The notes under the pieces are model-generated. The model saw nothing but the letters and a program-made list of their open reading frames with translations. It made no database searches and had not been told where the DNA came from. The translations under genes were made by a program, and so were the position numbers. This document shows, piece after piece, positions 34,937 to 47,400 of a DNA stretch of 64,000 nucleotides (positions are counted from its first letter, which is position 1; each line of letters opens with the position of its first letter). The stretch lies in NCBI GenBank assembly GCA_030063045.1, contig JAQSEB010000054.1, positions 496,001 to 560,000 on the forward strand, given 5' to 3'. The DNA is from Pratylenchus scribneri (taxonomy: Eukaryota > Nematoda > Chromadorea > Rhabditida > Pratylenchidae).

Positions 34937-37900
34937 TCATTGATTTGTCCAGTTTCTTCTGCTGGAAATAAAATGCACTAAAAATCCTGAAATGAGAAAA
35001 TTAATTGTTTTTTGTTGCCAATTTTGCCTACCAAATAAATTCCAAATGGCCAATCCAGCCCATTGGGTGGAGTTAAAGAATAGGACAATGATTTGGACCA
35101 ACAAAAATATGGAAAATAACTGAAAAATGTGATTCAATCCCTGTGAGGGAAAATCGTACAAAAAGGAGGGGATTCGATACGAAATTATTGTATTCAGAGA
35201 AACTAGAGACCGGCAAAATGGATTTTCAGTATTCCGTACCGTATTTTTCCCACTCAAAAATTTGCGATTTTTGTCAAAAAAGTGCCGTGAAATTTACAAA
35301 AAATTGCCGTATTCCGGATCGTATTTGCCCAATTTTTTGCCGTACCATATTGCGGTGTTCCAAAAATTTGCCCTACACGATACGGCGCCGATCTCATCAA
35401 GTTCAAACTAACCAGAGGGAATTAGGCAATCCAAATTCCAAAATGAGTCTTACTCAAAAAGTTTTGAATTTTTCCTTTATAGGGATTTTGGTTGTAGTAA
35501 TTTAGGGTGAATTCAAAAATTTGAAGAAGAGTATTAAAGCTATTTGAACATACCGAGCCCAATGGAACCATCCATTTGTTGGATTCGTGGGCGCCACCAC
35601 CGAATGGAGTGTCAAAACGATGGCGGGCCAACCAAATGGCCATCCAAATGGACAATGGTGGACAAATGGCCACGGCGAACATGGCCAACATTGGCGTATA
35701 TTCTTCCGTTTCCATCAATGCCTTCAGGGAAAGTGCGCAAAGTAAAGCCAATAGGCCAATTCCGGTTATGGCCACTTTCGCCCGTCCAAATGCCTGATCC
35801 GAGTCAAGAACGGCAGCAGCCCGACTTCCACTTTCCATTCTTCTTTCATCATTTCTTCCTTCAGATTCATAAAGATGAAGTTGCCGTTGGCAATGTTCAT
35901 CATTATTTGTGGTTTGGCACGATGAAAGAAAACAATTATGTTGGGCAGTGGAATGAGGCAATATGGCACTGGAAATTGCCAACCTTTCCCAATCTTCCTC
36001 TTCCTCCTCCGCTTGTTCACCTTCTGCATTGCTACTTAATTCGTCCTTAAATTTAGAGTAGGAATCAGAACTACAAATTGAAATAAAGTTAGAAATCAAC
36101 AATTACAATTACAATCGCAAATTACAATTACAATCGCAAATTACAATTACAATCGCAAATTACAATTACAATCGCAAATTACAATTACAATCCCAAATTA
36201 CAATTACAATCGCAAATTACAATTACAATCGCAAATTACAATTACAATCGCAAATTACAATTACAATCGCAAATTACAATTACAATCGCAAATTACAATT
36301 ACAATCGCAAATTACAATTACAATCGCAAATTACAATTACAATCACAAATTACAATTACAATCGCAAATTACAATTACAATCGAAAATTACAATTACAAT
36401 CGCAAATTACAATTACAATCGCAAATTACAATTACAATCACAAATTACAATTACAATCGCAAATTACAATTACAATCCCAAATTACAATTACAATCGCAA
36501 ATTACAATTACAATCGCAAATTACAATTACAATCGCAAATTACAATTACAATCCCAAAGTACAATTACAATCGCAAATTACAATTACAATCGCAAATTAC
36601 AATTACAATCACAAATTACAATTACAATCACAAATTACAATTACAATCCCAAATTACAATTACAATCGCAAATTACAATTACAATCGCAAATTACAATTA
36701 CAATCGCAAATTACAATTACAATCACAAATTACAATTACAATCGCAAATTACAATTACAATCCCAAATTACAATTACAATCGCAAATTACAATTACAATC
36801 ACAAATTACAATTACAATCACAAATTACAATTACAATCGCAAATTACAATTACAATCGCAAATTACAATTACAATCGCAAATTACAATTACAATCGCAAA
36901 TTACAATTACAATCACAAATTACAATTACAATCGCAAATTACAATTACAATCCCAAATTACAATTACAATCGCAAATTACAATTACAATCGCAAATTACA
37001 ATTACAATCGCAAATTACAATTACAATCCCAAATTACAATTACAATCGCAAATTACAATTACAATCCCAAATTACAATTACAATCGCAAATTACAATTAC
37101 AATCGCAAATTACAATTACAATCGCAAATTACAATTACAATCGCAAATTACAATTACAATCACAAATTACAATTACAATCGCAAATTACAATTACAATCC
37201 CAAATTACAATTACAATCGCAAATTACAATTACAATCGCAAATTACAATTACAATCGCAAATTACAATTACAATCGAAAATTACAATTACAATCGCAAAT
37301 TACAATTACAATCGCAAATTACAATTACAATCACAAATTACAATTACAATCGCAAATTACAATTACAATCCCAAATTACAATTACAATCGCAAATTACAA
37401 TTACAATCGCAAATTACAATTACAATCGCAAATTACAATTACAATCGAAAATTACAATTACAATCGCAATTACAATCCTTCCGGAAAGAACTTAGCAAAT
37501 TACAATTATAAATCAGAATAAAGTTAGAATTAGAAATACAAAACAAATCACCTCCTCATCAATGGTGCCACGAATTCGTTGATATTCTGGCTGCCTGCTG
37601 GAGGATTCCGAATCAGGCAAAAAATGGGCAAAATAAATGAGGATTGCCTTCATATATGTTTAAAAATGAATTAAATTTAACCCTATTCATTCAAACTTGA
37701 GCATTAACTCGAATTGATGCGTTCAGTGGGAGTAAATGAAGAAGCCTACATTTCGGTACGAATAAAAGGATGAAAACCATTAGTGTGGCCAAAAAGGCAG
37801 AATTGTTCCTTTTTTAGAGATAAAATGACAAAAATAGACATTGGTCTTACTTCAAATTTTGTGCCAATTTACAATTTGGCAACAAAAATTCATTGGCCAA

Positions 37901-40372
37901 AAGGAAACAGAGTCGAGCTGTGAGCAAAAATAGGCATAAATATGCAGCCAAAAGAGAAAAAATTGAGCCAATTGACATCAAATAACTGAGAAATGAGTAA
38001 AAATGGGAAAAATTGTTTCGGCCACAATTTTTTACCTTGCCGAAAAAAGTTGAACCGGATTGAAGAAGGAGGGAAGTGGAAGGAAAAGTTGGGAATGCGA
38101 AAGATGAATTGATTTGGGCAAAAGTGGAAAGAAGGCCAGCAACGAAATGAATAAAACGAAGATTAGAGCCTTGGAAATGAATGGAAATAGGTGAAGCATT
38201 ATACGGTTTGGATGGGTGCATTCTTCGGTCTGAATATGAGGGGGCAATATTTTGATGGTCCAAATTGGCGCCATTCAAAATAACTCATCAAGGAGTGAAC
38301 CAATTTTGATGATTTTGGTATCAAGTTAAAGAGCAGACTTTTGGCTCTCCAATGAAATTAATTTTATTTAAATTAATTCGGAACTGATGGAGTTATGGCC
38401 AAAAAATCAATGAAAATTATGCGAATTCATTGTAAAGGTTATTTTGAAAGATTTTTTTCGGCATAATTCTGTCAATTCTGAACCAATTTAAATAAAATTA
38501 ATTTCATTTGATAGCCAAAAGTCTGCTCTTTAATTTGATATCAAAATTATCAAAATTGGTTCAGTCATCGATGAGTTATTTTAAACGGCGCCAAGTTGGG
38601 TCATATGATGGAAATTGAGAACCAGAAATGAAATTCCCTCCAACGGGATGAATGCCAAAATGAACCAATGGCCGAATGTGACAAAAATCTGTGGGAACAC
38701 GGATGGAAATTGGAGAAGAAATTAGCCTTAGGGTTTTTGCCTGAAATGAATTGGAAGAATTCAGTGGGCCATCAAAATTGCCCATAGTTTCTCCTGATTT
38801 ATTTTGGGCATCAAAGCTATGCAAAAGGGCCACCGTGCCCGTGCTAGTCATTGTGAAAAGTGTGGCAACAAGGAAGAGGGAAATGATGGTGAGAAGGACC
38901 TTTAGGGTTTAATTTTTAAATTAATCAAAAATTTCAGAAGGAAGAAGGGGAATGGATAGGGCAAATTCCACTACACTTGGTCATTCTTTTGGCCTATATC
39001 TCAACGAGGCAATAGCCAATTCAGGAAAACTATATACCACTGGAAAGCCCAAAGTGCCCTCTATAAAGTGGCCGTTTTAAATTTTATAAAATCCAGGCTT
39101 TAAAAAAGTTACATGTCTTTTAATGGAATAAACCCGAATTTTATCATGAATGATGAAAATCCGCTTAGTTTACAAATTTTTTTAACATTTCAAAAACAAT
39201 TAGAAAAGCCACTTTTTAGAAGACATTTAGGGCTATCAAATGGCATATCGCCTTCCGGAATTGGTTGCTTCCTTCACGGGATATGGCCAAAAGAATTGCA
39301 CGGGGTAAATGTTCTATTTTGAGGTGAGAAATACCCCAAAATTGAACAGAAGAATGAAGGCAGCAAGAATGGGCAAAATAATGGCAATAAAATCCAATTG
39401 TTGAAGAAATGGCCAAGGCAAATTTTGTTGGAAGAATGCAATTTTGATGGAGGAGTTCATTTTAGGATGGAAGAGAAAAATCTGAAATTAATTGAATTAA
39501 AGGTGTGGAATTTATGGTTGCGTCCCAATTTGGAGCCGTAACTCATCAAGGACTGAATCAATTTTGATGATTTTTGGTATCAAATTAAAGAGCAGACTTT
39601 TGGCTATCCAATAAAATTAATTTTATTTTAATTACAAAAATTGAACCAATTTCTATGATTTTAGTATCAAATTAAAGAGCAGACTTTTGACTATACAATG
39701 AAATTAATTTTATTTAAATTGGTTCAGAAATGATGAAGTTATGCCCAAAACTATTCGAAATGACCTTTGATTATGGATTAGCGAAATTTGCAGTCGTTTT
39801 TTGGGCACAACTTCATCATTTCTGAACCAATTTAAATAAAATTAATTTCATTGGGTAGCCAAAAGTCTGCTCTTTAATTTCATACAAAAATCATCAAAAT
39901 TGGTTCCGTCCTTGACGAGTTATTTTAAGCGGCGTCAAGTTGGCCCGAGGCCAAGTTATATCGTTCTTGAATTTTGATGGGAATGTGAACGAACGGAATG
40001 TTCCGAAAGGGAATGAGCAGAGAGGGCCAATGTGGACAAGAAATCCAGCAGCTGACTCCAGGCCACCCAAAAAGCAGCCCTCTGGCCAACAATTTCATAG
40101 GCCAATTGGCAAATTGGCGAATTTGTGCCGTGGCATTTTCGATGAATTATTGCCCGAAATTGTTGGCCTATAATATTTTGCTTAAATGACTTTAAAATTT
40201 GGATCCATTTACTGAAATTGGTAAGCAAAATGGTGAAAATGACAAAAGCGAGTAAAATATGGAGGCCGAAATTGTGATGAAATTCTGCTAGGCCATTGGA
40301 CAAAGTTTCAGCAAAGAATCCGGGCAAAACAATGCAAATGGGGAAGGCCAATGCCAATGTGGATGCTGGTGG
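34937..40372 (-). CDS. Unidentified multi-pass membrane protein (5' end uncertain)
   Basis: Exons with consistent splice signals read, from the C-terminus backwards: 34937-34986 (ends RRNWTNQ, stop), 35032-35119 (FSIFLLVQIIVLFF...WAGLAIWNL), 35554 to about 36071 (acidic linker, then AITGIGLLALLCALSLKAL and MLAMFAVAICPPLSIWMAIW), about 37551-37645, about 37740-37818 (LATLMVFILLFVP), about 37848-37990 (GSIFSLLAAYLCLFLL), about 38037-38238 (ALIFVLFISLLAFFPLL), about 38650-38886 (LLTIISLFLVATLFT), about 39340-39480 (FIAIILPILAAFILLF) and about 40200-40372 (LALAFPICIVLPGFF, HILLAFVIFTILL). At least ten hydrophobic spans are visible. I do not recognise the family. A Cys-rich segment at 40770-40996 (minus) may be an additional upstream exon. 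Introns carry a satellite and four foldback elements. Confidence 0.5.
36095..37478. repeat. 18-bp AT-rich satellite, inverted orientation
   Basis: About 77 copies of the 18-bp unit in the opposite orientation (CAATTACAATCGCAAATTA), with CCCAAA, CACAAA and CGAAAA variants. The right border is AATCCTTCCGGAAAGAACTT AG, the exact inverse of the border module of the arrays at 41.4 and 48.9 kb. It lies in an intron of the membrane-protein gene. Confidence 0.97.
38260..38599. mobile_element. Foldback element family A, copy 2
   Basis: The left arm starts CCAAATTGGCGCCATTCAAA and the right arm ends TTAAACGGCGCCAAGTTGG. The arms are inverted copies including AACTCATCAAGGAGTGAACC and AAAGAGCAGACTTTTGGCT. 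It lies cleanly within an intron of the membrane-protein gene. Confidence 0.82.
38983..39297. mobile_element. Foldback element family B, copy 1
   Basis: The left arm, ATTCTTTTGGCCTATATCTC, and the right arm, ending GGGATATGGCCAAAAGAAT, are inverted partners. The interior includes GTCTTTTAATGGAATAAACC CG and AAAAGCCACTTTTTAGAAGA. Other copies are at 40437, 53822 and 61680, with a half copy at 3775. Confidence 0.78.
39525..39943. mobile_element. Foldback element family A, copy 3 (internally duplicated)
   Basis: The ends match copies 1 and 2 (CCAATTTGGAGCCGTAACTC, and GCGGCGTCAAGTTGG). The left arm contains a second partial copy of the AAAGAGCAGACTTTTG segment, making this copy about 80 bp longer. 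Confidence 0.8.
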
Positions 40373-40436
40373 GAAATGGCAAAAATTTTTATTGGTTTTC
40401 CAAAACTGGACGATTGAGATACCATATTGAGTCCCC

Positions 40437-40755
40437 GAGAATTCTTTGGCCATAACTCGAGAAGGAAGCAACTAATTCCGGAAGGCAATATGCCATTTAA
40501 AAGCCCTAAATGTCCTCTAAAAAGTGGCCAATCTAATTATTTTTGAAATGTTAAAATAAATTGTAAAATAAGCGGTTTTCCCTCTAAACAAGCAAATTCG
40601 GGTTTATTCCACTCAAAGACATGTAAATTTTTTAAAGCCTAAATTTAATAAAATTTAAAATGGTCAAATTGTAGAGGACACTTTGGGCTATTAAATGTCA
40701 TATCGCCTTCCCAAATTGGTCATCGCCTCGCTTAATTATTGGTCAAAACCAATAG
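40437..40755. mobile_element. Foldback element family B, copy 2
   Basis: It starts GAATTCTTTGGCCATAACTC and continues GCCCTAAATGTCCTCTAAAA. The inverted partner reads GAGGACACTTTGGGCTATTA and then GGTCATCGCCTCGCTTAATT. The right end is more diverged than in other copies. Confidence 0.7.
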
Positions 40756-41225
40756 CCAGGGGATTCGATCAGCGATATTCATCAATTCCCAACCATTGGT
40801 TTTCACATCCACATACCAAATATGGTGGCACTGATTTTGCCAAATTGTCGTTTGAATTGTGGAGCTTGGCTCCAATTGGCCAATCTTTTCGGGCCAAATA
40901 GCACATTGACCAATTGGGAAGAGGGCATTTTATTTGGGGAATATTCTTTGCTGGATTCACAAAAAAATCAAATGGCACACATTGTTGAGGATCCAATTTC
41001 TTTCAAGCCTCAATCAAATTATTATTGTTGTTGTTGGGTTTTTCTCCAAAAAATGCCCTCCCTTTGCTTGCGGTCTGTCCATTTGTGCTTCCGTCATTAG
41101 TGGCCTCTTCTTTTTCCTTCCTTCCTTCTTCATTGTTGGTTGGTCCTCTCCATTTTGCCATCCTCTTTCCCTCCGTTTTTTGAAGATGACAAACCAGCCG
41201 CTAATTTAATATTTGAGTGGATTTT

Positions 41226-41245
41226 GGGGGGGGGGGGGGGGGGGG
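41226..41245 (+). repeat. Poly-G tract of 20
   Basis: An uninterrupted run of 20 G follows ATTTT. Similar runs occur at 5541-5555 (15 G) and 7125-7140 (16 C). Confidence 0.9.
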
Positions 41246-41417
41246 CGGACGTCAAGGCCGGAAAAAGTAGCAATGTTAAATAAATATACACAATGAGTTC
41301 ATGAAAAAATGGAAAAAATATTGCAAAAAAAAAATATGAGAATTGTGACTAACAAAACATGATTTCGGAATTGTAATTTTCATTTCGGAATTGTAATTTT
41401 CTAAAAGTTCTTTCTGG

Positions 41418-44400
41418 AAGGATTGTAATTGTAATTGCGATTGTAATTGTAATTTGCGATTGTAATTGTAATTTGCGATTGTAATTGTAATTTGCGATTG
41501 TAATTGTAATTGTAATTTGCGATTGTAATTGTAATTTGCGATTGTAATTGTAATTTGCGATTGTAATTGTAATTTGCGATTGTAATTGTAATTTGCGATT
41601 GTAATCGTAATTTGGGATTGTAATTGTAATTTGCGATTGTAATTGTAATTTGCGATTGTAATTGTAATTTGCGATTGTAATTGTAATTTGCGATTGTAAT
41701 TGTAATTTGCGATTGTAATTGTAATTTTCGATTGTAATTGTAATTTGCGATTGTAATTGTAATTTGCGATTGTAATTGTAATTTGCGATTGTAATTGTAA
41801 TTGTAATTTGCGATTGTAATTGTAATTTTCGATTGTAATTGTAATTGTAATTTGCGATTGTAATTGTAATTTGCGATTGTAATTGTAATTTGCGATTGTA
41901 ATTGTAATTTGCGATTGTAATTGTAATTGTAATTTGCGATTGTAATTGTAATTTGCGATTGTAATTGTAATTTGCGATTGTAATTGTAATTTGCGATTGT
42001 AATTGTAATTTGCGATTGTAATTGTAATTTTCGATTGTAATTGTAATTTGCGATTGTAATTGTAATTTGCGATTGTAATTGTAATTGTAATTTGCGATTG
42101 TAATTGTAATTTGCGATTGTAATTGTAATTTGCGATTGTAATTGTAATTTGCGATTGTAATTGTAATTGTAATTTGCGATTGTAATTGTAATTTGCGATT
42201 GTAATTGTAATTTGCGATTGTAATTGTAATTTGCGATTGTAATTGTAATTTGCGATTGTAATTGTAATTTGCGATTGTAATTGTAATTGTAATTTGCGAT
42301 TGTAATTGTAATTTGCGATTGTAATTGTAATTTGCGATTGTAATCGTAATTTGGGATTGTAATTGTAATTTGCGATTGTAATTGTAATTTGCGATTGTAA
42401 TTGTAATTTGCGATTGTAATTGTAATTTGCGATTGTAATTGTAATTTGCGATTGTAATTGTAATTTTCGATTGTAATTGTAATTTGCGATTGTAATTGTA
42501 ATTTGCGATTGTAATTGTAATTTGCGATTGTAATTGTAATTGTAATTTGCGATTGTAATTGTAATTTTCGATTGTAATTGTAATTTGCGATTGTAATTGT
42601 AATTTTCGATTGTAATTGTAATTTGCGATTGTAATTGTAATTTGCGATTGTAATTGTAATTTGCGATTGTAATTGTAATTGTAATTTGCGATTGTAATTG
42701 TAATTTGCGATTGTAATTGTAATTTGCGATTGTAATCGTAATTTGGGATTGTAATTGTAATTTGCGATTGTAATTGTAATTTGCGATTGTAATTGTAATT
42801 TGCGATTGTAATTGTAATTTGCGATTGTAATTGTAATTTGCGATTGTAATTGTAATTTGCGATTGTAATTGTAATTTGCGATTGTAATTGTAATTTGCGA
42901 TTGTAATTGTAATTTGCGATTGTAATTGTAATTTGCGATTGTAATTGTAATTTTCGATTGTAATTGTAATTTGCGATTGTAATTGTAATTTGCGATTGTA
43001 ATTGTAATTTGCGATTGTAATTGTAATTGTAATTTGCGATTGTAATTGTAATTTGCGATTGTAATTGTAATTGTAATTTGCGATTGTAATTGTAATTTGC
43101 GATTGTAATTGTAATTTGCGATTGTAATTGTAATTTGCGATTGTAATTGTAATTTGCGATTGTAATTGTAATTGTAATTTGCGATTGTAATTGTAATTTG
43201 CGATTGTAATTGTAATTTGCGATTGTAATCGTAATTTGGGATTGTAATTGTAATTTGCGATTGTAATTGTAATTTGCGATTGTAATTGTAATTTGCGATT
43301 GTAATTGTAATTTTCGATTGTAATTGTAATTTGCGATTGTAATTGTAATTTTCGATTGTAATTGTAATTTGCGATTGTAATCGTAATTTGGGATTGTAAT
43401 TGTAATTTGCGATTGTAATTGTAATTTGCGATTGTAATTGTAATTTGCGATTGTAATCGTAATTTGGGATTGTAATTGTAATTTGCGATTGTAATTGTAA
43501 TTTGCGATTGTAATTGTAATTTGCGATTGTAATTGTAATTTGCGATTGTAATTGTAATTTTCGATTGTAATTGTAATTTTCGATTGTAATTGTAATTTGC
43601 GATTGTAATTGTAATTTGCGATTGTAATTGTAATTTGCGATTGTAATTTGCGATTGTAATTGTAATTGTAATTTGCGATTGTAATTGTAATTTGCGATTG
43701 TTATTGTAATTTGCGATTGTAATTGTAATTTTCGATTGTAATTGTAATTTGCGATTGTAATTGTAATTTTCGATTGTTATTGTAATTTTCGATTGTAATT
43801 GTAATTTGCGATTGTAATTGTAATTTTCGATTGTAATTGTAATTTGCGATTGTAATTGTAATTTGCGATTGTAATTGTAATTTGCGATTGTAATTTGCGA
43901 TTGTAATTGTAATTTGCGATTGTAATTGTAATTTGCGATTGTTATTGTAATTTGCGATTGTAATTGTAATTTTCGATTGTAATTGTAATTTGCGATTGTA
44001 ATTGTAATTTTCGATTGTTATTGTAATTTTCGATTGTAATTGTAATTTGCGATTGTAATTGTAATTTTCGATTGTAATTGTAATTTGCGATTGTAATTGT
44101 AATTTTCGATTGTTATTGTAATTTTCGATTGTAATTGTAATTTGCGATTGTAATTGTAATTTTCGATTGTAATTGTAATTTGCGATTGTAATTGTAATTT
44201 GCGATTGTAATTGTAATTTGCGATTGTAATTGTAATTTTCGATTGTAATTGTAATTTGCGATTGTAATTGTAATTTTCGATTGTAATTGTAATTTGCGAT
44301 TGTAATCGTAATTTGGGATTGTAATTGTAATTTGCGATTGTAATTGTAATTTGCGATTGTAATTGTAATTTGCGATTGTAATCGTAATTTGGGATTGTAA

Positions 44401-47400
44401 TTGTAATTTGCGATTGTAATTGTAATTTGCGATTGTAATTGTAATTTGCGATTGTAATTTGCGATTGTAATTGTAATTGTAATTTGCGATTGTAATTGTA
44501 ATTTGCGATTGTTATTGTAATTTGCGATTGTAATTGTAATTTTCGATTGTAATTGTAATTTGCGATTGTAATTGTAATTTTCGATTGTTATTGTAATTTT
44601 CGATTGTAATTGTAATTTGCGATTGTAATTGTAATTTTCGATTGTAATTGTAATTTGCGATTGTAATTGTAATTTTCGATTGTAATTGTAATTGTAATTG
44701 TAATTTGCGATTGTAATTGTAATTTGCGATTGTTATTGTAATTTTCGATTGTTATTGTAATTTTCGATTGTAATTGTAATTTGCGATTGTAATTGTAATT
44801 TGCGATTGTAATTGTAATTTTCGATTGTTATTGTAATTTTCGATTGTAATTGTAATTTGCGATTGTAATTGTAATTTTCGATTGTAATTGTAATTTGCGA
44901 TTGTAATTGTAATTTTCGATTGTAATTGTAATTGTAATTTGCGATTGTAATTGTAATTTGCGATTGTTATTGTAATTTTCGATTGTTATTGTAATTTTCG
45001 ATTGTAATTGTAATTTTCGATTGTAATTGTAATTGTAATTTGCGATTGTAATTGTAATTTGCGATTGTTATTGTAATTTGCGATTGTAATTGTAATTTTC
45101 GATTGTAATTGTAATTTGCGATTGTAATTGTAATTTTCGATTGTAATTGTAATTGTAATTTGCGATTGTAATTGTAATTTGCGATTGTTATTGTAATTTT
45201 CGATTGTTATTGTAATTTTCGATTGTAATTGTAATTTGCGATTGTAATTGTAATTTGCGATTGTTATTGTAATTTGCGATTGTAATTGTAATTTTCGATT
45301 GTAATTGTAATTTGCGATTGTAATTGTAATTTTCGATTGTTATTGTAATTTTCGATTGTAATTGTAATTTGCGATTGTAATTGTAATTTTCGATTGTAAT
45401 TGTAATTTGCGATTGTAATTGTAATTTTCGATTGTAATTGTAATTGTAATTTGCGATTGTAATTGTAATTTGCGATTGTTATTGTAATTTTCGATTGTAA
45501 TTGTAATTTGCGATTGTAATTGTAATTTTCGATTGTTATTGTAATTTTCGATTGTAATTGTAATTTGCGATTGTAATTGTAATTTTCGATTGTAATTGTA
45601 ATTTGCGATTGTAATTGTAATTTTCGATTGTAATTGTAATTGTAATTTGCGATTGTAATTGTAATTTGCGATTGTAATTGTAATTTGCGATTGTAATTGT
45701 AATTTGCGATTGTAATTGTAATTTGCGATTGTAATTTGCGATTGTAATTGTAATTTGCGATTGTTATTGTAATTTGCGATTGTAATTGTAATTTTCGATT
45801 GTAATTGTAATTTGCGATTGTAATTGTAATTTTCGATTGTTATTGTAATTTTCGATTGTAATTGTAATTTGCGATTGTAATTGTAATTTTCGATTGTAAT
45901 TGTAATTTGCGATTGTAATTGTAATTTTCGATTGTAATTGTAATTGTAATTTGCGATTGTAATTGTAATTTGCGATTGTTATTGTAATTTTCGATTGTTA
46001 TTGTAATTTTCGATTGTAATTGTAATTTGCGATTGTAATTGTAATTTGCGATTGTTATTGTAATTTGCGATTGTAATTGTAATTTTCGATTGTAATTGTA
46101 ATTTGCGATTGTAATTGTAATTTTCGATTGTTATTGTAATTTTCGATTGTAATTGTAATTTGCGATTGTAATTGTAATTTTCGATTGTAATTGTAATTTG
46201 CGATTGTAATTGTAATTTTCGATTGTAATTGTAATTGTAATTTGCGATTGTAATTGTAATTTGCGATTGTTATTGTAATTTTCGATTGTTATTGTAATTT
46301 TCGATTGTAATTGTAATTTGCGATTGTAATTGTAATTTTCGATTGTAATTGTAATTTGCGATTGTAATTGTAATTTGCGATTGTAATTGTAATTTGCGAT
46401 TGTAATTGTAATTTGCGATTGTAATTTGCGATTGTAATTGTAATTGTAATTTGCGATTGTAATTGTAATTTGCGATTGTTATTGTAATTTGCGATTGTAA
46501 TTGTAATTTTCGATTGTAATTGTAATTTGCGATTGTAATTGTAATTTTCGATTGTTATTGTAATTTTCGATTGTAATTGTAATTTGCGATTGTAATTGTA
46601 ATTTTCGATTGTAATTGTAATTTGCGATTGTAATTGTAATTTTCGATTGTTATTGTAATTTTCGATTGTAATTGTAATTTGCGATTGTAATTGTAATTTT
46701 CGATTGTAATTGTAATTTGCGATTGTAATTGTAATTTGCGATTGTAATTGTAATTTGCGATTGTAATTGTAATTTTCGATTGTAATTGTAATTTGCGATT
46801 GTAATTGTAATTTTCGATTGTAATTGTAATTTGCGATTGTAATCGTAATTTGGGATTGTAATTGTAATTTGCGATTGTAATTGTAATTTGCGATTGTAAT
46901 TGTAATTTGCGATTGTAATCGTAATTTGGGATTGTAATTGTAATTTGCGATTGTAATTGTAATTTGCCATTGTAATTGTAATTTGCGATTGTAATTGTAA
47001 TTTGCGATTGTAATTGTAATTTGCGATTGTAATTGTAATTTGCGATTGTAATTTGCGATTGTAATTGTAATTGTAATTTGCGATTGTAATTGTAATTTGC
47101 GATTGTTATTGTAATTTGCGATTGTAATTGTAATTTTCGATTGTAATTGTAATTTGCGATTGTAATTGTAATTTTCGATTGTAATTGTAATTTGCGATTG
47201 TAATTGTAATTTTCGATTGTAATTGTAATTTGCGATTGTAATTGTAATTTGCGATTGTAATTTGCGATTGTAATTGTAATTGTAATTTGCGATTGTAATT
47301 GTAATTTGCGATTGTAATCGTAATTTGGGATTGTAATTGTAATTTGCGATTGTAATTGTAATTTGCGATTGTAATTGTAATTTGCGATTGTAATTGTAAT

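Noticed and set aside
39956..40471. Single-exon 171-codon minus-strand protein
   Set aside because: Probably read-through of one genuine membrane exon into an intron; hydrophobic exons on both sides argue for a spliced gene.
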